NCBI GenBank assembly: GCA_000827205.1
Contig: KN832559.1
Span: 557,167 to 621,166, forward strand
Source of the DNA: Plicaturopsis crispa FD-325 SS-3
Taxonomy: Eukaryota > Basidiomycota > Agaricomycetes > Amylocorticiales > Amylocorticiaceae
Length of the DNA: 64,000 bases
Direction of reading: 5' to 3'
Made by a program: the position numbers and the translations under genes
Shown: positions 34,580 to 46,670 of the stretch, in pieces
Layout: each line of letters opens with the position of its first letter
Position numbering within the stretch: the stretch's first letter is position 1
The notes under the pieces: generated by a model
Databases searched by the model: none
Told to the model about the DNA's origin: nothing
Seen by the model: only the letters and a program-made list of their open reading frames with translations

Positions 34580-36311
34580 TCATCGCCACATCTTCCGGGG
34601 AAGGATGCTCGAAATCAAGACCGAGACGAGCACCACGGCCCCCAGCACAACATACACCAGCATGCCGTCGAGGAGATGATGTTTGATAGTGATGGAAAAT
34701 AGAGATGACACGGCCGCGGGGCCGATGGCACGCATAACGGACACCACTACCTGAGCAATGCCGTTAGTTGCTCCCAGGCTTGCTCGATTCGGGGAGGCGG
34801 CCGTGATGAAGATATTTATGCAGCCTGCATCGACGGGGAGGGGAGTAAATCAGTCAGTCACCAAAGCAAGACAGTGTCAGGGAGTCTAGGACTCACAGTT
34901 TGCAAAGTTCGAAGAAATAGACAGGAATATCTGCACCCCTACAGTGAGATACACCAGGCCGCCCACACCGCGACTTTTTGCTAAGTAGTTGATCAGCGGG
35001 AAAAGAAGGAACATGGGGAGTTGAGCCGCGATTGATGTTACAAGAACGATCTTTGTGCCGAAGTAATTGTGGATAGCGGGGAAGAAGAGAACCTGAAACA
35101 CGCCGTTCGTTATACCGAAGACGGAAAGAATGGAGCCTATCGAATGCGGCTCCAGCCCGAGGCCTCCCATCTCTATGGGCGTCGCGAAAAACAATGGCTG
35201 CACAGCACGCAGCGCAATGTCGAGCAGTGCGATCGCCGCATAACTAGCTGTGACCGCCATGACGCGTGCATTGAGCAGCTCTGCAAACGGCACCGGGGCT
35301 TCCTTTGGATCAATGGGACTTGAAATTGGGCCCGAGGCATCTGACGATGATGCCGTAGTATCTTCCGTCAATGCCTTCCTATCCCGAAACCCAAGGGCTT
35401 GGCTGATCGGCATGGGCGAAGCGAGAGTCTGCGCGAAGCAAAAGGAAATGAGCCTGAAATACTTTCCGCTGTAAGACAAAACTTCGCACCTCTTTGAGAA
35501 AGAAATACAGAATGAATATGAGGCTGCCCGAGTATGTCGCTGACACACAGCACGGCAAGAAATACGGGTATTTGGAGAGGAACTCGGAGCCCCCGAAGAT
35601 GGCCGGGAATCGGGTGACTGGGTGCGAGAGCATGCCTCCGACAATGGGGCTAGGATCGAGCAGCCGTGGCATTGAGTCGAGGAATCACGGAGCAAGAGAG
35701 CAGTGTTTGCTCACCCAAGGGTACAGCCTATCGACCAGGTAACGGGGATGAACGAGTACGCTTGCGCGATGTTTGTGGGGTCCGTCATCTCGCCGAGCAT
35801 ACTTTTGAGCACCCCGACATTACCGTTCAACGCGCCGTTGAAACTTCGCGAAAGAACGAGGGTCCAAAACGTCCTCGACAGGCCAAAGCAAATCATAGAC
35901 ATAGAAAGTCCAAAAAGGCCGATCATTACGACGGGCTTCCGTCCGATGCGGTCAGAGAAACGACTCCAATGCAGGACGGTGATCGCCTCTGTCGCAAAAA
36001 AGAGCGATTGCTGTAAACGCAGGACCCAGTGAGTTTCATGATAGCTTGGAAGGACAAGCAACAGCGTCACTGACCATGAGCCCGACATAATAACCGACTT
36101 GCGATTCGTCGCCATTGGTAATGCCAACATCTCGTATGAGTTGAGGGGAAAAGGGCGCTATGACCTGCGAGGTCATCGGCTCGCTCAGGAGAGACATGAA
36201 GACGAGGAGACATTGCCGCCATGGGAGGGGTGTGCGCGCCTTGACCGCAACGTGCCCGTCCGAGCGCAATAACGGGGTCTGCTCGTCGTCGACTTCGCGC
36301 GTAACTGTCAT
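34580..36311 (-). CDS. MFS transporter B (DHA1/ZIFL-like)
   Basis: Five exons on the minus strand (36311-36075, 36010-35715, 35649-35490, 35428-34897, 34824-34580) give 489 residues. It matches transporter A along its length, including DEEAPLL-like EQTPLLRSDG at the N-terminus, QVIAPFSPQLIRDVGIT, MFS motif A (SDRIGRKP), NIAQAYSFIPVTWSIGCTLG and AASPNRASLGATNG. Its exon 3 has the same 160-nt length as exon 8 of A. Five introns present in A (including those around the 8-nt exon) are absent here. The motif A is closer to consensus than in A. Start chosen at the first ATG before the DEQ/LL motif. Confidence 0.92.
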
Positions 36312-37884
36312 TGCTGTTTGGTGTAAGTGGGGGAGTCGATCCGGAAATGTGAATGACAGGAGAAATGGAAAAGAAAAGAGAGATGCGACGGTGTCGTGAT
36401 GCATGGCTTTATATGTACATAAAGGTCTCGGCAACTTGAGCGACGATGAGATTTGTCGTTTAGATTTGGACCGATGCATCCTGGTTGGATCAAAGAAACA
36501 CGCATTGCCATACGTTACGGCATCCTACGAAGGCAGCATCAGTCATGGTGTCCGAGCACGTACGCATGCAAGCGCACGCAATGGATTCAGGGGCGCCGGA
36601 AAGATGTTCACAGCTGCAGAAACGAGTTGTGGATCATAACTGGGATGTGAATGGCCGGATAAAAGGCGTGAGCGCTAAGCATCGACGGAGCGACAGAACA
36701 GGCGAACCTGACGGAGCAAGTTGCCCCGATGACGTTGCATTCCGCGGGCCACGCACAGCTAGCACGAGATTTGGACGAGCCCAGCGCAGTTTCTAGGATT
36801 CACAGGTTTCCGGAGAAACAGAGTAGGACAGGAAGTGAATGACATTTGCGAGCAGAGCGGGCACAAACATGCGTGGGATGATGGCCCCAATTTGATTCCG
36901 CTGTGGAGGATATCATTCCATTATCAACGTGCCGTGGCGCGCAAGTCTGCAGGACGGGCGGCTATGGTTCAGCGTGGAACGATGAGGTTCGTACAATGCA
37001 CTTTATACTACGTCCAAACTATATTTCGTCTGGGTAAGTGTAAGGAAGCAAAAGCTTGTAGATATCAAGGCCTACCTGGCGGAACCATTGTGGGACACAT
37101 ATATAGTATAAGGCGTAGAGGATATTGCCATTGGCGGAAAGCGTTCCTGGCAAACGCACCGATTGGATGGGCGAGTGATCGTATTGAATACTGGGGGCAG
37201 GACAAATGGGAGGTAGAAGCCCGTAATGGTGGAAGATGCCGAACAGCATGACAGTGAGTAGAAGCGGATAGCAAGCCTGCAGTTGCGATGGACTTAACTG
37301 GTCGACGGTCCATGGCATATGAAACAGGGATTGAAATTAAGCATACCGGTGACAAGCTGTACCGTTCATAGTTGGCTTATGGCTACCCTGGCCGCCCGGT
37401 GCTAGACACTGGTTGGGAACGTCAATGGATGCCATATGCCAGCAATCAAGCATCGCATGGGTCGTAGCCTCGAGAGCCATGATATCGTTAGACAAGATGT
37501 TTGGTCGATCCGATGAGAAACGGACGACGTGGGGACGGCCCACTCCATTTGAAAAGCGACATGGAAGCTGCACGCTTGTCGCTTGTAAAGTCCCGATTTC
37601 AACTTCTCAAGTCTCAAGCCGTAGACTGCAGCGCGATGACGAAGTGCATGAGCACCTGGAGTTATCGTTGGTGGTGGGAGGAAGAAAGAACAAGAACAAC
37701 GGGCGAAATGCTCGTGGCGGACTAGAAACTTCGGCCGGGCGGTGCGCCACAGCCCAGCCACGTCTTGTCTCGGACTCTCGGCTGTTGCACTCATTCCACT
37801 ACCACCACCACCACCACCACTGCATACCACTACTCAACTGTCGACGTCTCTTGTTATTCAGGCCGTTGTCTACCTTTGCTCACG
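36312..37884. other. Divergent intergenic region between MFS B and SPT2
   Basis: About 1.6 kb with no supported gene. A minus-strand frame of ~100 codons at 37318-37019 has hydrophobic segments but no recognisable family. A (CCA)n run lies at 37798-37820, just upstream of the SPT2 start. Confidence 0.45.
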
Positions 37885-39472
37885 ATGTCAGGCTTCGCAG
37901 CGCTAATGGCGCTAAGCCGTACACAAACAATGCAGTCCCAGGACGCCGTTCAAACAGCTCTTGCTCAGCGCCAACGCAACGAGGCCGCAAGGCGCAGGGC
38001 GCAGGAGGAACAAGAGCGGAAGGAACGGGAGCTCGAGAAACAAATGCGACTGAAGCATTTTGAGAACGAACGCTTAGAGGAAGAGCGTCAGCGTCGCAGG
38101 GAGGCGGAGCAAGCCGCGGCGGAGAGGGCGAGGTTGCGGCGGGAAGAGGAACAAAGAGAAAAGCTCCTCGGTTCGAAAAAGCACAAGGCGAAAGATTCCG
38201 GCTCCCCGAAATACCCTACGTCCAGCTCCCATGCCCGCGAGGGTAAGCGCAAGAGATCCCCCGATGACGACGACGATTCCCCTCGTGGCCAGAGCATTCT
38301 TACCCGAGAGGAGTTGCGAGAGCGGAAGCTTCAGCAGGAACTCAACAGGTCGATGGGCGGACCCAGGCGCGCGACCGCGACGAAAGGCTACAGCAAAGCC
38401 GGAAAGCGACTGCCAGGTGGGGCCATCGACGCTCCTACTGCCCCGCCGTCGCACCAGGCCACGAGCTCGCAGTCCGTGAAGGAACGCATAGCCTCCCTGC
38501 CGAATACACTGACGAAGCTCAACGTCAATAAGCGCGATGTGCGTACGATCGACGAGATTCTCCAGGACAGAGCCAAGCTTCGTGGCGACGCGGCTGTCTT
38601 GAGTGGCGACAAAGCCCGAGAGTTCAGTGATTGGTTCTCGTCTAAAAAGAAAGACGTCCCGCGGCGGCCTGCACAGCGTCCTGCCGCATCTGCTTCGCCT
38701 TCTTCGTCGGGTAGTCCGGCAGCGTCTCAGGTATCCATGAATAGTGAGTGCAGGGGACAACGGTACACTGTCAATAACATATCTGAGGCGTTTAATCTTT
38801 TGCAGAAACATCCGCTTCAACGGGAGGTAGCCAGGCGTCGGCGGCCAAGAAGCCTGCTGCTTCTAAACCTCTCCCAGGAGCAGCTGCATCGAAGAGTGCA
38901 TATCCCTCTAAATCCGCAGCTGGCGCAAAGCCAGTGCCCTTCCGGGCTACAGACACAAAGTCTGCTTCGTCTACCGCGAAGTCTGCGTCGAGCAAAGCTC
39001 CGCCTATTAAGACGTCTTTCGCGAAGACGCCAGCGTCAGCTGCGAGTGGGAGTCGCACCCCGAATGCCTCCTTCAGGAAGCGCCCTCGCTCGCCGAGCGA
39101 GTCCCTCTCGCCGCCTCCTCCGAAGAGGCGCGCCGCATCTCCTCTCGATCTTAGCCAGGAGATATGGAATCTCTTTGGCAAAGACAAGCAGCGCTATATG
39201 CAGCGAGACGTCCTGAGCGATGACGAGGACATGGAGGCGGATGCTCGCGCTCTTGAGAGGGAGGAGCGTCAAAGGTCAGTGTCTGGCTCTCTGGACTATC
39301 GTCCTTGGCTACACTGCCTTTGGTTTGTTCGACTGACTAATGTCGGTGTTCATCTCGCAGCTCGCGCATTGCTAAGATAGAGGAAGAGAAGGCGCTAGAA
39401 GAGGAGAGGCGCCACGAGGAGGAGAAACGCCGCAGGAAGATGAGGGAGATGAAGGCGAAACGGGGCAACTGA
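37885..39472 (+). CDS. spt2: SPT2-family chromatin protein
   Basis: Three exons (37885-38743, 38806-39274, 39361-39472) give 479 residues. The N-terminal 110 residues are a charged Arg/Glu-rich helix; the middle is Ser/Ala/Pro-rich and basic. The C-terminus has the SPT2 signature: SQEIWNLFGKDKQRYMQRDVLSDDEDMEAD, then SSRIAKIEEEKALEEERRHEEEKRRRK. SPT2 binds histones H3-H4 through this end and restrains histone loss during transcription; it acts in the nucleus. The C-terminal signature is split by intron 2 after REERQ. An earlier upstream frame to 37765 is excluded because the ATG at 37885 opens the conserved region. Confidence 0.93.
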
Positions 39473-40046
39473 TTTTTTTTTCTTGTCTAGACGATCGATC
39501 GCAAGCATCCCTTTCGCGCCTGCTGCTATCAACGCCGGAACTCTTCGTTTATTTCTATCGGACTCCAATGACAGGGGAAGGGTTGGACGACCTAACATGT
39601 TTCCATCCATTCGATTTTTGTCACGGTGTCCTGTCGCATTCTACCTCACATACAATACCCTCCCAATGTAGTTCTATATATCATAACCTGTCTCATAGTC
39701 CCATATGTAAATTGCACATTTAAATCGAAATCATTGCACGTCGGACGCCTATGATGGATGTAGGCACAGATCTAGAGCAAATGAACGTTGTCGACGTCAC
39801 CCATATTGTGGCGCAAGAAGGCGAATTGCAAGGGGAATAGCGAGTGTTCGTGTTCGAAATTATACAGCAGCGCGACGTGTCTAACTACAACCACAACCCC
39901 ATCGTAAGAAGGCAATTAAGACACCTAGAAAGCAGGAAAATATATAACGCATCGCGAGTTGCGTAGAATAACAAAAACGTCTTGCCACTGGAGGAGAGCG
40001 GTAACAGTCCGTGCGTATTGGTTGTGTACATGGACTGGATTGTTGT
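39473..40046. other. Intergenic between convergent genes
   Basis: 3' regions of SPT2 (plus) and the CPSF6-like gene (minus). A T8 run follows the SPT2 stop. Nothing else is seen. Confidence 0.5.
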
Positions 40047-41605
<1,559 letters not shown>

Positions 41606-42217
41606 ATTTGCGACAACTCAGGAAGTTTGGCAAGGGGTAAAAACTTTTTTGCACTGTGCAATTTGAGGAGATGACAGGCATTCGAGTACCGACGGACACG
41701 ACACCCATGAGGGCAACACCGGAGACAAAAGCAACATAAACAGAAAACAGTCAGATATGCGTATACAGGCAGGAACAACACCAAAATGCAGAGTCAGCAA
41801 TACAGATAGCGAATGGAGCTCTTACATGACGATATTATAAGGATACAGAAATAACAGGCTAGTAGTGCCTTGAACCGCCGTTCGTTCCAGATACCAGTTT
41901 TACAGACAAAGCGTGACAGCGGGCTAGAGAAGGCGGATAGCGGTGCGAGAGACAGAAGGAACCGAGGACACAGAAAGCAGCTGGAGCGGTGGTCGACGTT
42001 GAAAGTCAAGAGTGGGCAAGGACGGCGAGCGCTCATTTCGAAGACTACGTCGCATTTGCCATTGTTTGGTTTTGGTGGCTTCGTGCCACAAAATTACAAC
42101 CTCCCGCCGCGGCATGTCTCGGCGGCGGCGGACATGATACTTGTGACACTCAAAGCGCAAACGCCGGATGGTAAAATATACAGTGCACTACATGTCCTAC
42201 TGCAGTATACAGTACAT
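41606..42217. other. Intergenic
   Basis: Upstream region of the CPSF6-like gene and 3' region of the DENND6-like gene, both on the minus strand. No gene is seen; plus-strand frames here have no family pattern. Confidence 0.5.
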
Positions 42218-44304
42218 TTATCCCGAAGAATTACGCTCTGCTTTATCTTTCAGGACAAGGTGAACGACCTCCTCCTGATGTGCAAGCCACATTCCAAAGG
42301 CAGGCGTCTTCAGCCATCTCTCGTAAAATTCCTTCTGTTTACTGGTAGACCGGAATGGAAGAGGGGATCCATGGGCTTTTAGGGACGCGAAGAACCCGGT
42401 CGTGCTGAATGGCTTCAGACGGCATTTTCCCGCAGCATTACTAGAATCGGACGGCGGCGGAAGGAGGGTGTTGAGGTACCGACTGAGGGGAACAAGTAGC
42501 GCCGTAGTTCGCGAGCAGAAATGTAGGCGTAGCGCTATAGAGGCGTCCAACCCTGAATGTGATACCATCAGACGGTGTGGAAGTAGAAGTGAGCTCTATC
42601 ACATACTGGCTCGTTCATCTCCACGACAAGCATCTACAAGCCGCTTCAAGAGCGGCCTATCTTTCGATATATATCGATTATGTGTCTTGGTTTTCCATCC
42701 AGGTTCAGGTCCTGGAGCGGCTAGCGGCGCCTTGCTCGAAGACTTTGTGGCACTAAGTTTCATAATGAATAGGCGCCGGAAGAAGAATAGGGACTCTACG
42801 TACGGAAGGCGTCGACCAAGGCTCAGGATATGAGGCCAGTGGCTACATGAGCGCTCAATAAAGGGATTGGTAGCTCCAATCAGCAGTCCAGCTTTGGGCG
42901 GCATCTTGTTTACAATAATCGGATTGTCTTTGTCGTGGATCGTCAGATATGGACGGACGTCTCCAGCTTGAGGTATCTATTTGGCATTTAATTGACGGAA
43001 CTCCCGCAAATTAGACGTACTCACAGGACGAAGGAGATCCCGTAACCACCACACGGCCTGGCTTGTCATTGCCGGGGATTGGCCAAATACCAGGATCGGT
43101 TCACACAGCACTAGGCATTCCCATATTGACCATAGGTGAGACAGCGACGCCTCAAACAGTAATAGTGGAGGTGGAAGAGACGGAGCAGAGCATGCCAAGA
43201 TCTAGAGCGGTATTGAGTTAGCGTTTGCACGGGTTTTTTCCATTGAGATAGAATGCGCACGAACATGCAGCTGGGGGTCAAATTTATCATGAAATGCTGG
43301 CGTATCTGCTAATTGCTGGTCATCTAAAGTCTGGGGTAGCTTAGCCTGCAAAACGCTTCCGAGAAACCCCAGCTCGATAGTCATTCCTGGAGTAGGATCC
43401 GGCCTTCTTTGCACAGTCTTAGCAGGGTTTCAGCACGATGGCAACGAGATGTACCATGTGGCAATATTATGGCACGCCGTTTCTAGCATCGGCAGGTTGT
43501 GGGTCTGGTATAAAGGTCCGAGAACGGTGGATATATGGGAGAAAAGCCCGGGGTATTGGTGTTGCGTCAAAATAACCAAAGCTCGCTATACGAGTATCAG
43601 CATTATCATCATAAGATAAAATATCCGTGTCGCGTGCAGGCTTACCTGCTGGTAACCTCTCTTCGATGTGACGTCCCTTCGCTGGGTGAAATACGAGAAA
43701 CCGTAGATGTATCCGTCCGCGCATAGTGGTCTGTCCTGCGGCGCAACAGAGTTTTTGCGAGATGCTGTATCTTCACGAATGAGAAAAGAGTGCGCTTGCG
43801 CGCCCTGGTCAAACTGGAACGAGTCGGGAAACGCTGAAAACGCACTGCGGGACTCAGTAAATACCAGGAGAATGAAACGAATAGTAGGACGTGGACTGAC
43901 ATATTTTCTGCCTCAGAAGGGGAGATCCAGAATGCAGGGTACGACCCACTGACCACCGGCCCCCGATCAAGGTCAAATTCAACTACAGCACCGACAGTCA
44001 GAAGTCTTCCATCCAAAAACTGGAATGTGCTTGTCTGCGTACCCAGTACTAGCCCCAAGATCCACCGTCGTATTTTGCGAACGTTCTCTGGGTCTACAAC
44101 GAGTGCATCCAATTCTGAGTTACTACGCAGAATTGCAGAGTCGTCGTGCGGTAGCGTTTTCGACCGGGATATAGACCGCGGTGCTGCAGGCCTAGTGGGG
44201 GGCTTTAGGGCGTCGGCAAGAGCTGGTGAAGAGGGCGAGCGAACAACGGAAGCGCGTCGTGTATGCGGGAGCGGCAGACCTGGCGGGTGAACAGGATCTG
44301 CCAT
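42218..44304 (-). CDS. DENND6-like DENN-domain Rab GEF
   Basis: Nine exons on the minus strand (44304-44043, 43982-43901, 43844-43646, 43585-43455, 43403-43265, 43201-43025, 42976-42804, 42752-42607, 42552-42218) give 547 residues. After a Ser/Pro-rich N-terminus come the DENN upstream part (WILGLVLVEFDLDRGPVV, FSAFPDS, DGYIYGFSYFTQRRDVTSKR), the core (LPPPLLLFEASLSHLWSIWE, FGQSPAMTSQAVWWLRDL, GDVRPYLTIHD, LIGATNPF, HWPHILSLG) and a downstream part. The order and blocks match DENND6, whose animal member activates Rab14 in endosome recycling. A role in vesicle traffic is inferred. Intron 4 uses an acceptor after AAGAAG; the alternative AAAG acceptor would create a stop. Confidence 0.88.
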
Positions 44305-45452
44305 TTGGTACGATATAACGCTGCGGGACAGTGAGTATACAAGACACGGTATAGCAATGAGCGATGTACCTCTCGACGTCTGGCATTGTACCCTGGTTAC
44401 CGCAGAAGGTCTGGAGTACCGGTATACGCTACTCTAAGTTGATAACTTCGAACTCTTCAAAGCTTCACGTTGGGTTGATTAACGACGTGGTCACGTCCAG
44501 ACGAATATATCAAAGCTTGCAATGGCTGGAGGAAAATGGTGCGGTGTATGCAAAGGCTTCAAAGTTCAAGTCACTAAGTAGCTGCACAAGCAAGGACAGG
44601 GAAGACCAACGACTGACGTCGTTGGCGCTCGGAGTCGGTGGCTGGACAGCACGCGACGCCCGCGCGCAAACCGCGCGACTGCGTTGATAGATACTAAGAT
44701 AGACAATGTGATCATAATTCATGTGCGACTCGTTGAAGACGCGTGTTAAGTACAGCAGGGAGTAGTGTACACCAGCATGAGATGCAGTTCCAATATTTGT
44801 TCGATACGAAGAAAAATGAAGCCATTGACAAGGACATCCAGGACGACAAATAATCCGTAGGATGCACGAGCTCAGAGCTGGTATACAGCCCGGTACGACC
44901 TCGCGATTGCGCGCGTAGGGTAAATCGAAGCAGGCACCGGTGGCTGCCTCGCATTGATAAACAGAGTACTTCGAGCTATACGTATTGATGGGGTGTGTCG
45001 CCCAGCTGAGGCGTCTGCAGAGGCGAGTAAGATAGGCCCATGTACTCTTGGTGTATGTCAGATGGAGAAAAAAGAGACGTACCAGGCTGCTATACTGTGA
45101 TATTTTATTGGGACTGGATATCCGAAAGGATACGAAGCAACCCCAAAGCATAGCAAATCTCGGACACACCGACAGCTACATCGTAAGACGACTCACGAAA
45201 CAGTGGCCGAGCGTGAGCACGGTTTTCTTGTGGGGCTACAGGGCGTCGTCATATATGTGGTAACATGAGCGAGCGCCATCGGAATATTCCTGTCTAAATA
45301 CGCAGAGCAGATCGACCCTGTGAAAGAAAGTTGAGTAGTTATACGGTTCGGGTGTTTACCACTAGCTACCTTTGTTCGCTCAACAAAGAGAAGAGTTGTG
45401 CACTATCCCACAGCATACCGAGAGGCTACGGTATACAAAGCGCAGATTGAGC
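44305..45452. other. Intergenic
   Basis: Upstream region of the DENND6-like gene and the sequence left of the hAT-type element. Frames here are short, without family patterns. No repeats were recognised. Confidence 0.5.
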
Positions 45453-46419
45453 CAGTGTTGTGCCGGTCGACAACTAGTCGTGTTGGTCGCCGGCTAGTCG
45501 GAAAAAACGACTAGTTGTCGACCATGCGACCACGACCATACTGCTTTAGGAAACAACCACCCCTGACTGCAGCTACCTGCAGAATGACCGTCGCCACCGC
45601 CGTACGTCGTACCACCGCCCTCCAACCTCATCGCTCAGCCGCTGAACCTCTGTCAAAGAACACCACGAAATCACATCAACGATGGCGTCGCGCGCTTCCC
45701 GCATCGTGCGCGCTACATAGCACCGACAAAACGAGTTGTCCGCCGAGGCTCAATGCCGGTTACGCCGCGCGCCATCTCCATAGTACACCGAGCGCAAGTC
45801 TCAAGACGGTCGAGTACGCTAGCATCGCACCTTTTGCGATGCGCGACGCGCAGTGTTTCAATAGGAGGCGGCATCGCTACGAGAGCATACGCAGCACCTA
45901 GGTAAGCGCCACCTTATAACGTTGAATTATGCTTTGATTGTCGATGACGCCGCTTTGCTAGACGAAACGAGGCTGTTAGAACATTAGGGAGCGATGCCAA
46001 TACCACCCCTTGGCTTCTATGAGCCTTCCTGCTATAGCAGTACATGGTGCTCATCTACTCGAAATAGCAGCCTCACTCTTCTGTATCATACAGGACTTAC
46101 AGTACCAGATCTGAATAGACATCCTGTATATTTGATACCAATTGTGTGATTCTACTAGTGCTACTTATCACCAGGACACAAAGGATATCGAACAGAATTG
46201 CTGAAGCTCTGAAGCTCGTGCGCTGCATGTGCGCTCGCCGCTGCAAGCCGCGGGATCGGTCGGAGTGGCGACTGTCCGAAATTCTTCCATATTAGGCAGT
46301 TCTCCTGTGTCGCGCGCAGCCACCTGGTCAGGTCGTTTTCACAGTCGCCGACCAGTCGGCGACTGGTCAAAAAATCCGGCCTCCGACTAGTCGTTTTGGT
46401 CGCCGACCGCACAACACTG
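45453..46419. mobile_element. Non-autonomous hAT-type DNA transposon, 967 bp
   Basis: The element begins CAGTGTTGTGCCGGTCG and ends with the inverted counterpart CGACCGCACAACACTG, a terminal inverted repeat of about 16 bp with one indel. It is flanked by a perfect 8-bp direct duplication GATTGAGC (45445-45452 and 46420-46427), the length made by hAT transposases. CAGTGTTG is also a usual hAT terminus. Subterminal regions are dense in GACTAGTCG and GGTCGCCGAC words on both sides, as expected for transposase binding sites. No transposase is encoded, so it would need one supplied in trans. The perfect target duplication suggests a recent insertion. Confidence 0.93.
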
Positions 46420-46549
46420 GATTGAGCGGCGTATTGGCAAGTCAAGAAGAGGAAACGAGGATAGCGCTGGTGACGGCAGAGAGCAGAAGGCGGACCGGCA
46501 AGAAACAAATTACAAGTCCATTTCAGAGTCCGCCGGATCTGCCAATTTC

Positions 46550-46670
46550 CATACCACCTCGTCGTTCCTTTCCCTTTCCCTTTTCCCTGTTCCTGTACCA
46601 CGTCCAGTCCCGCTCAATCCTTTCACCGGGCTGGCGTTCGCTGGTTCTACCCCTTCCCTTTCCCCCAACA
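46550..46670 (+). promoter_or_regulatory. Pyrimidine-rich core promoter of the casein kinase gene
   Basis: A CT-rich run (46562-46600, and again 46645-46662) lies directly upstream of the start codon. The hAT-type element ends only 251 bp before the ATG, so the original upstream promoter has been pushed about 1 kb away. Confidence 0.5.

Noticed and set aside
37019-37318. 100-codon minus-strand frame with hydrophobic segments
   Set aside because: No recognisable family, no splice context and no conserved neighbour; kept only as a remark in the intergenic entry.
38074-38820. 248-codon minus-strand frame
   Set aside because: Exact antisense of the charged SPT2 coding region; Arg/Leu-rich composition is what the complement of that region produces.
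45453-46419. LTR or TRIM interpretation of the repeats upstream of casein kinase I
   Set aside because: The ends are inverted, not direct, and the target duplication is 8 bp, which points to a hAT-type element.
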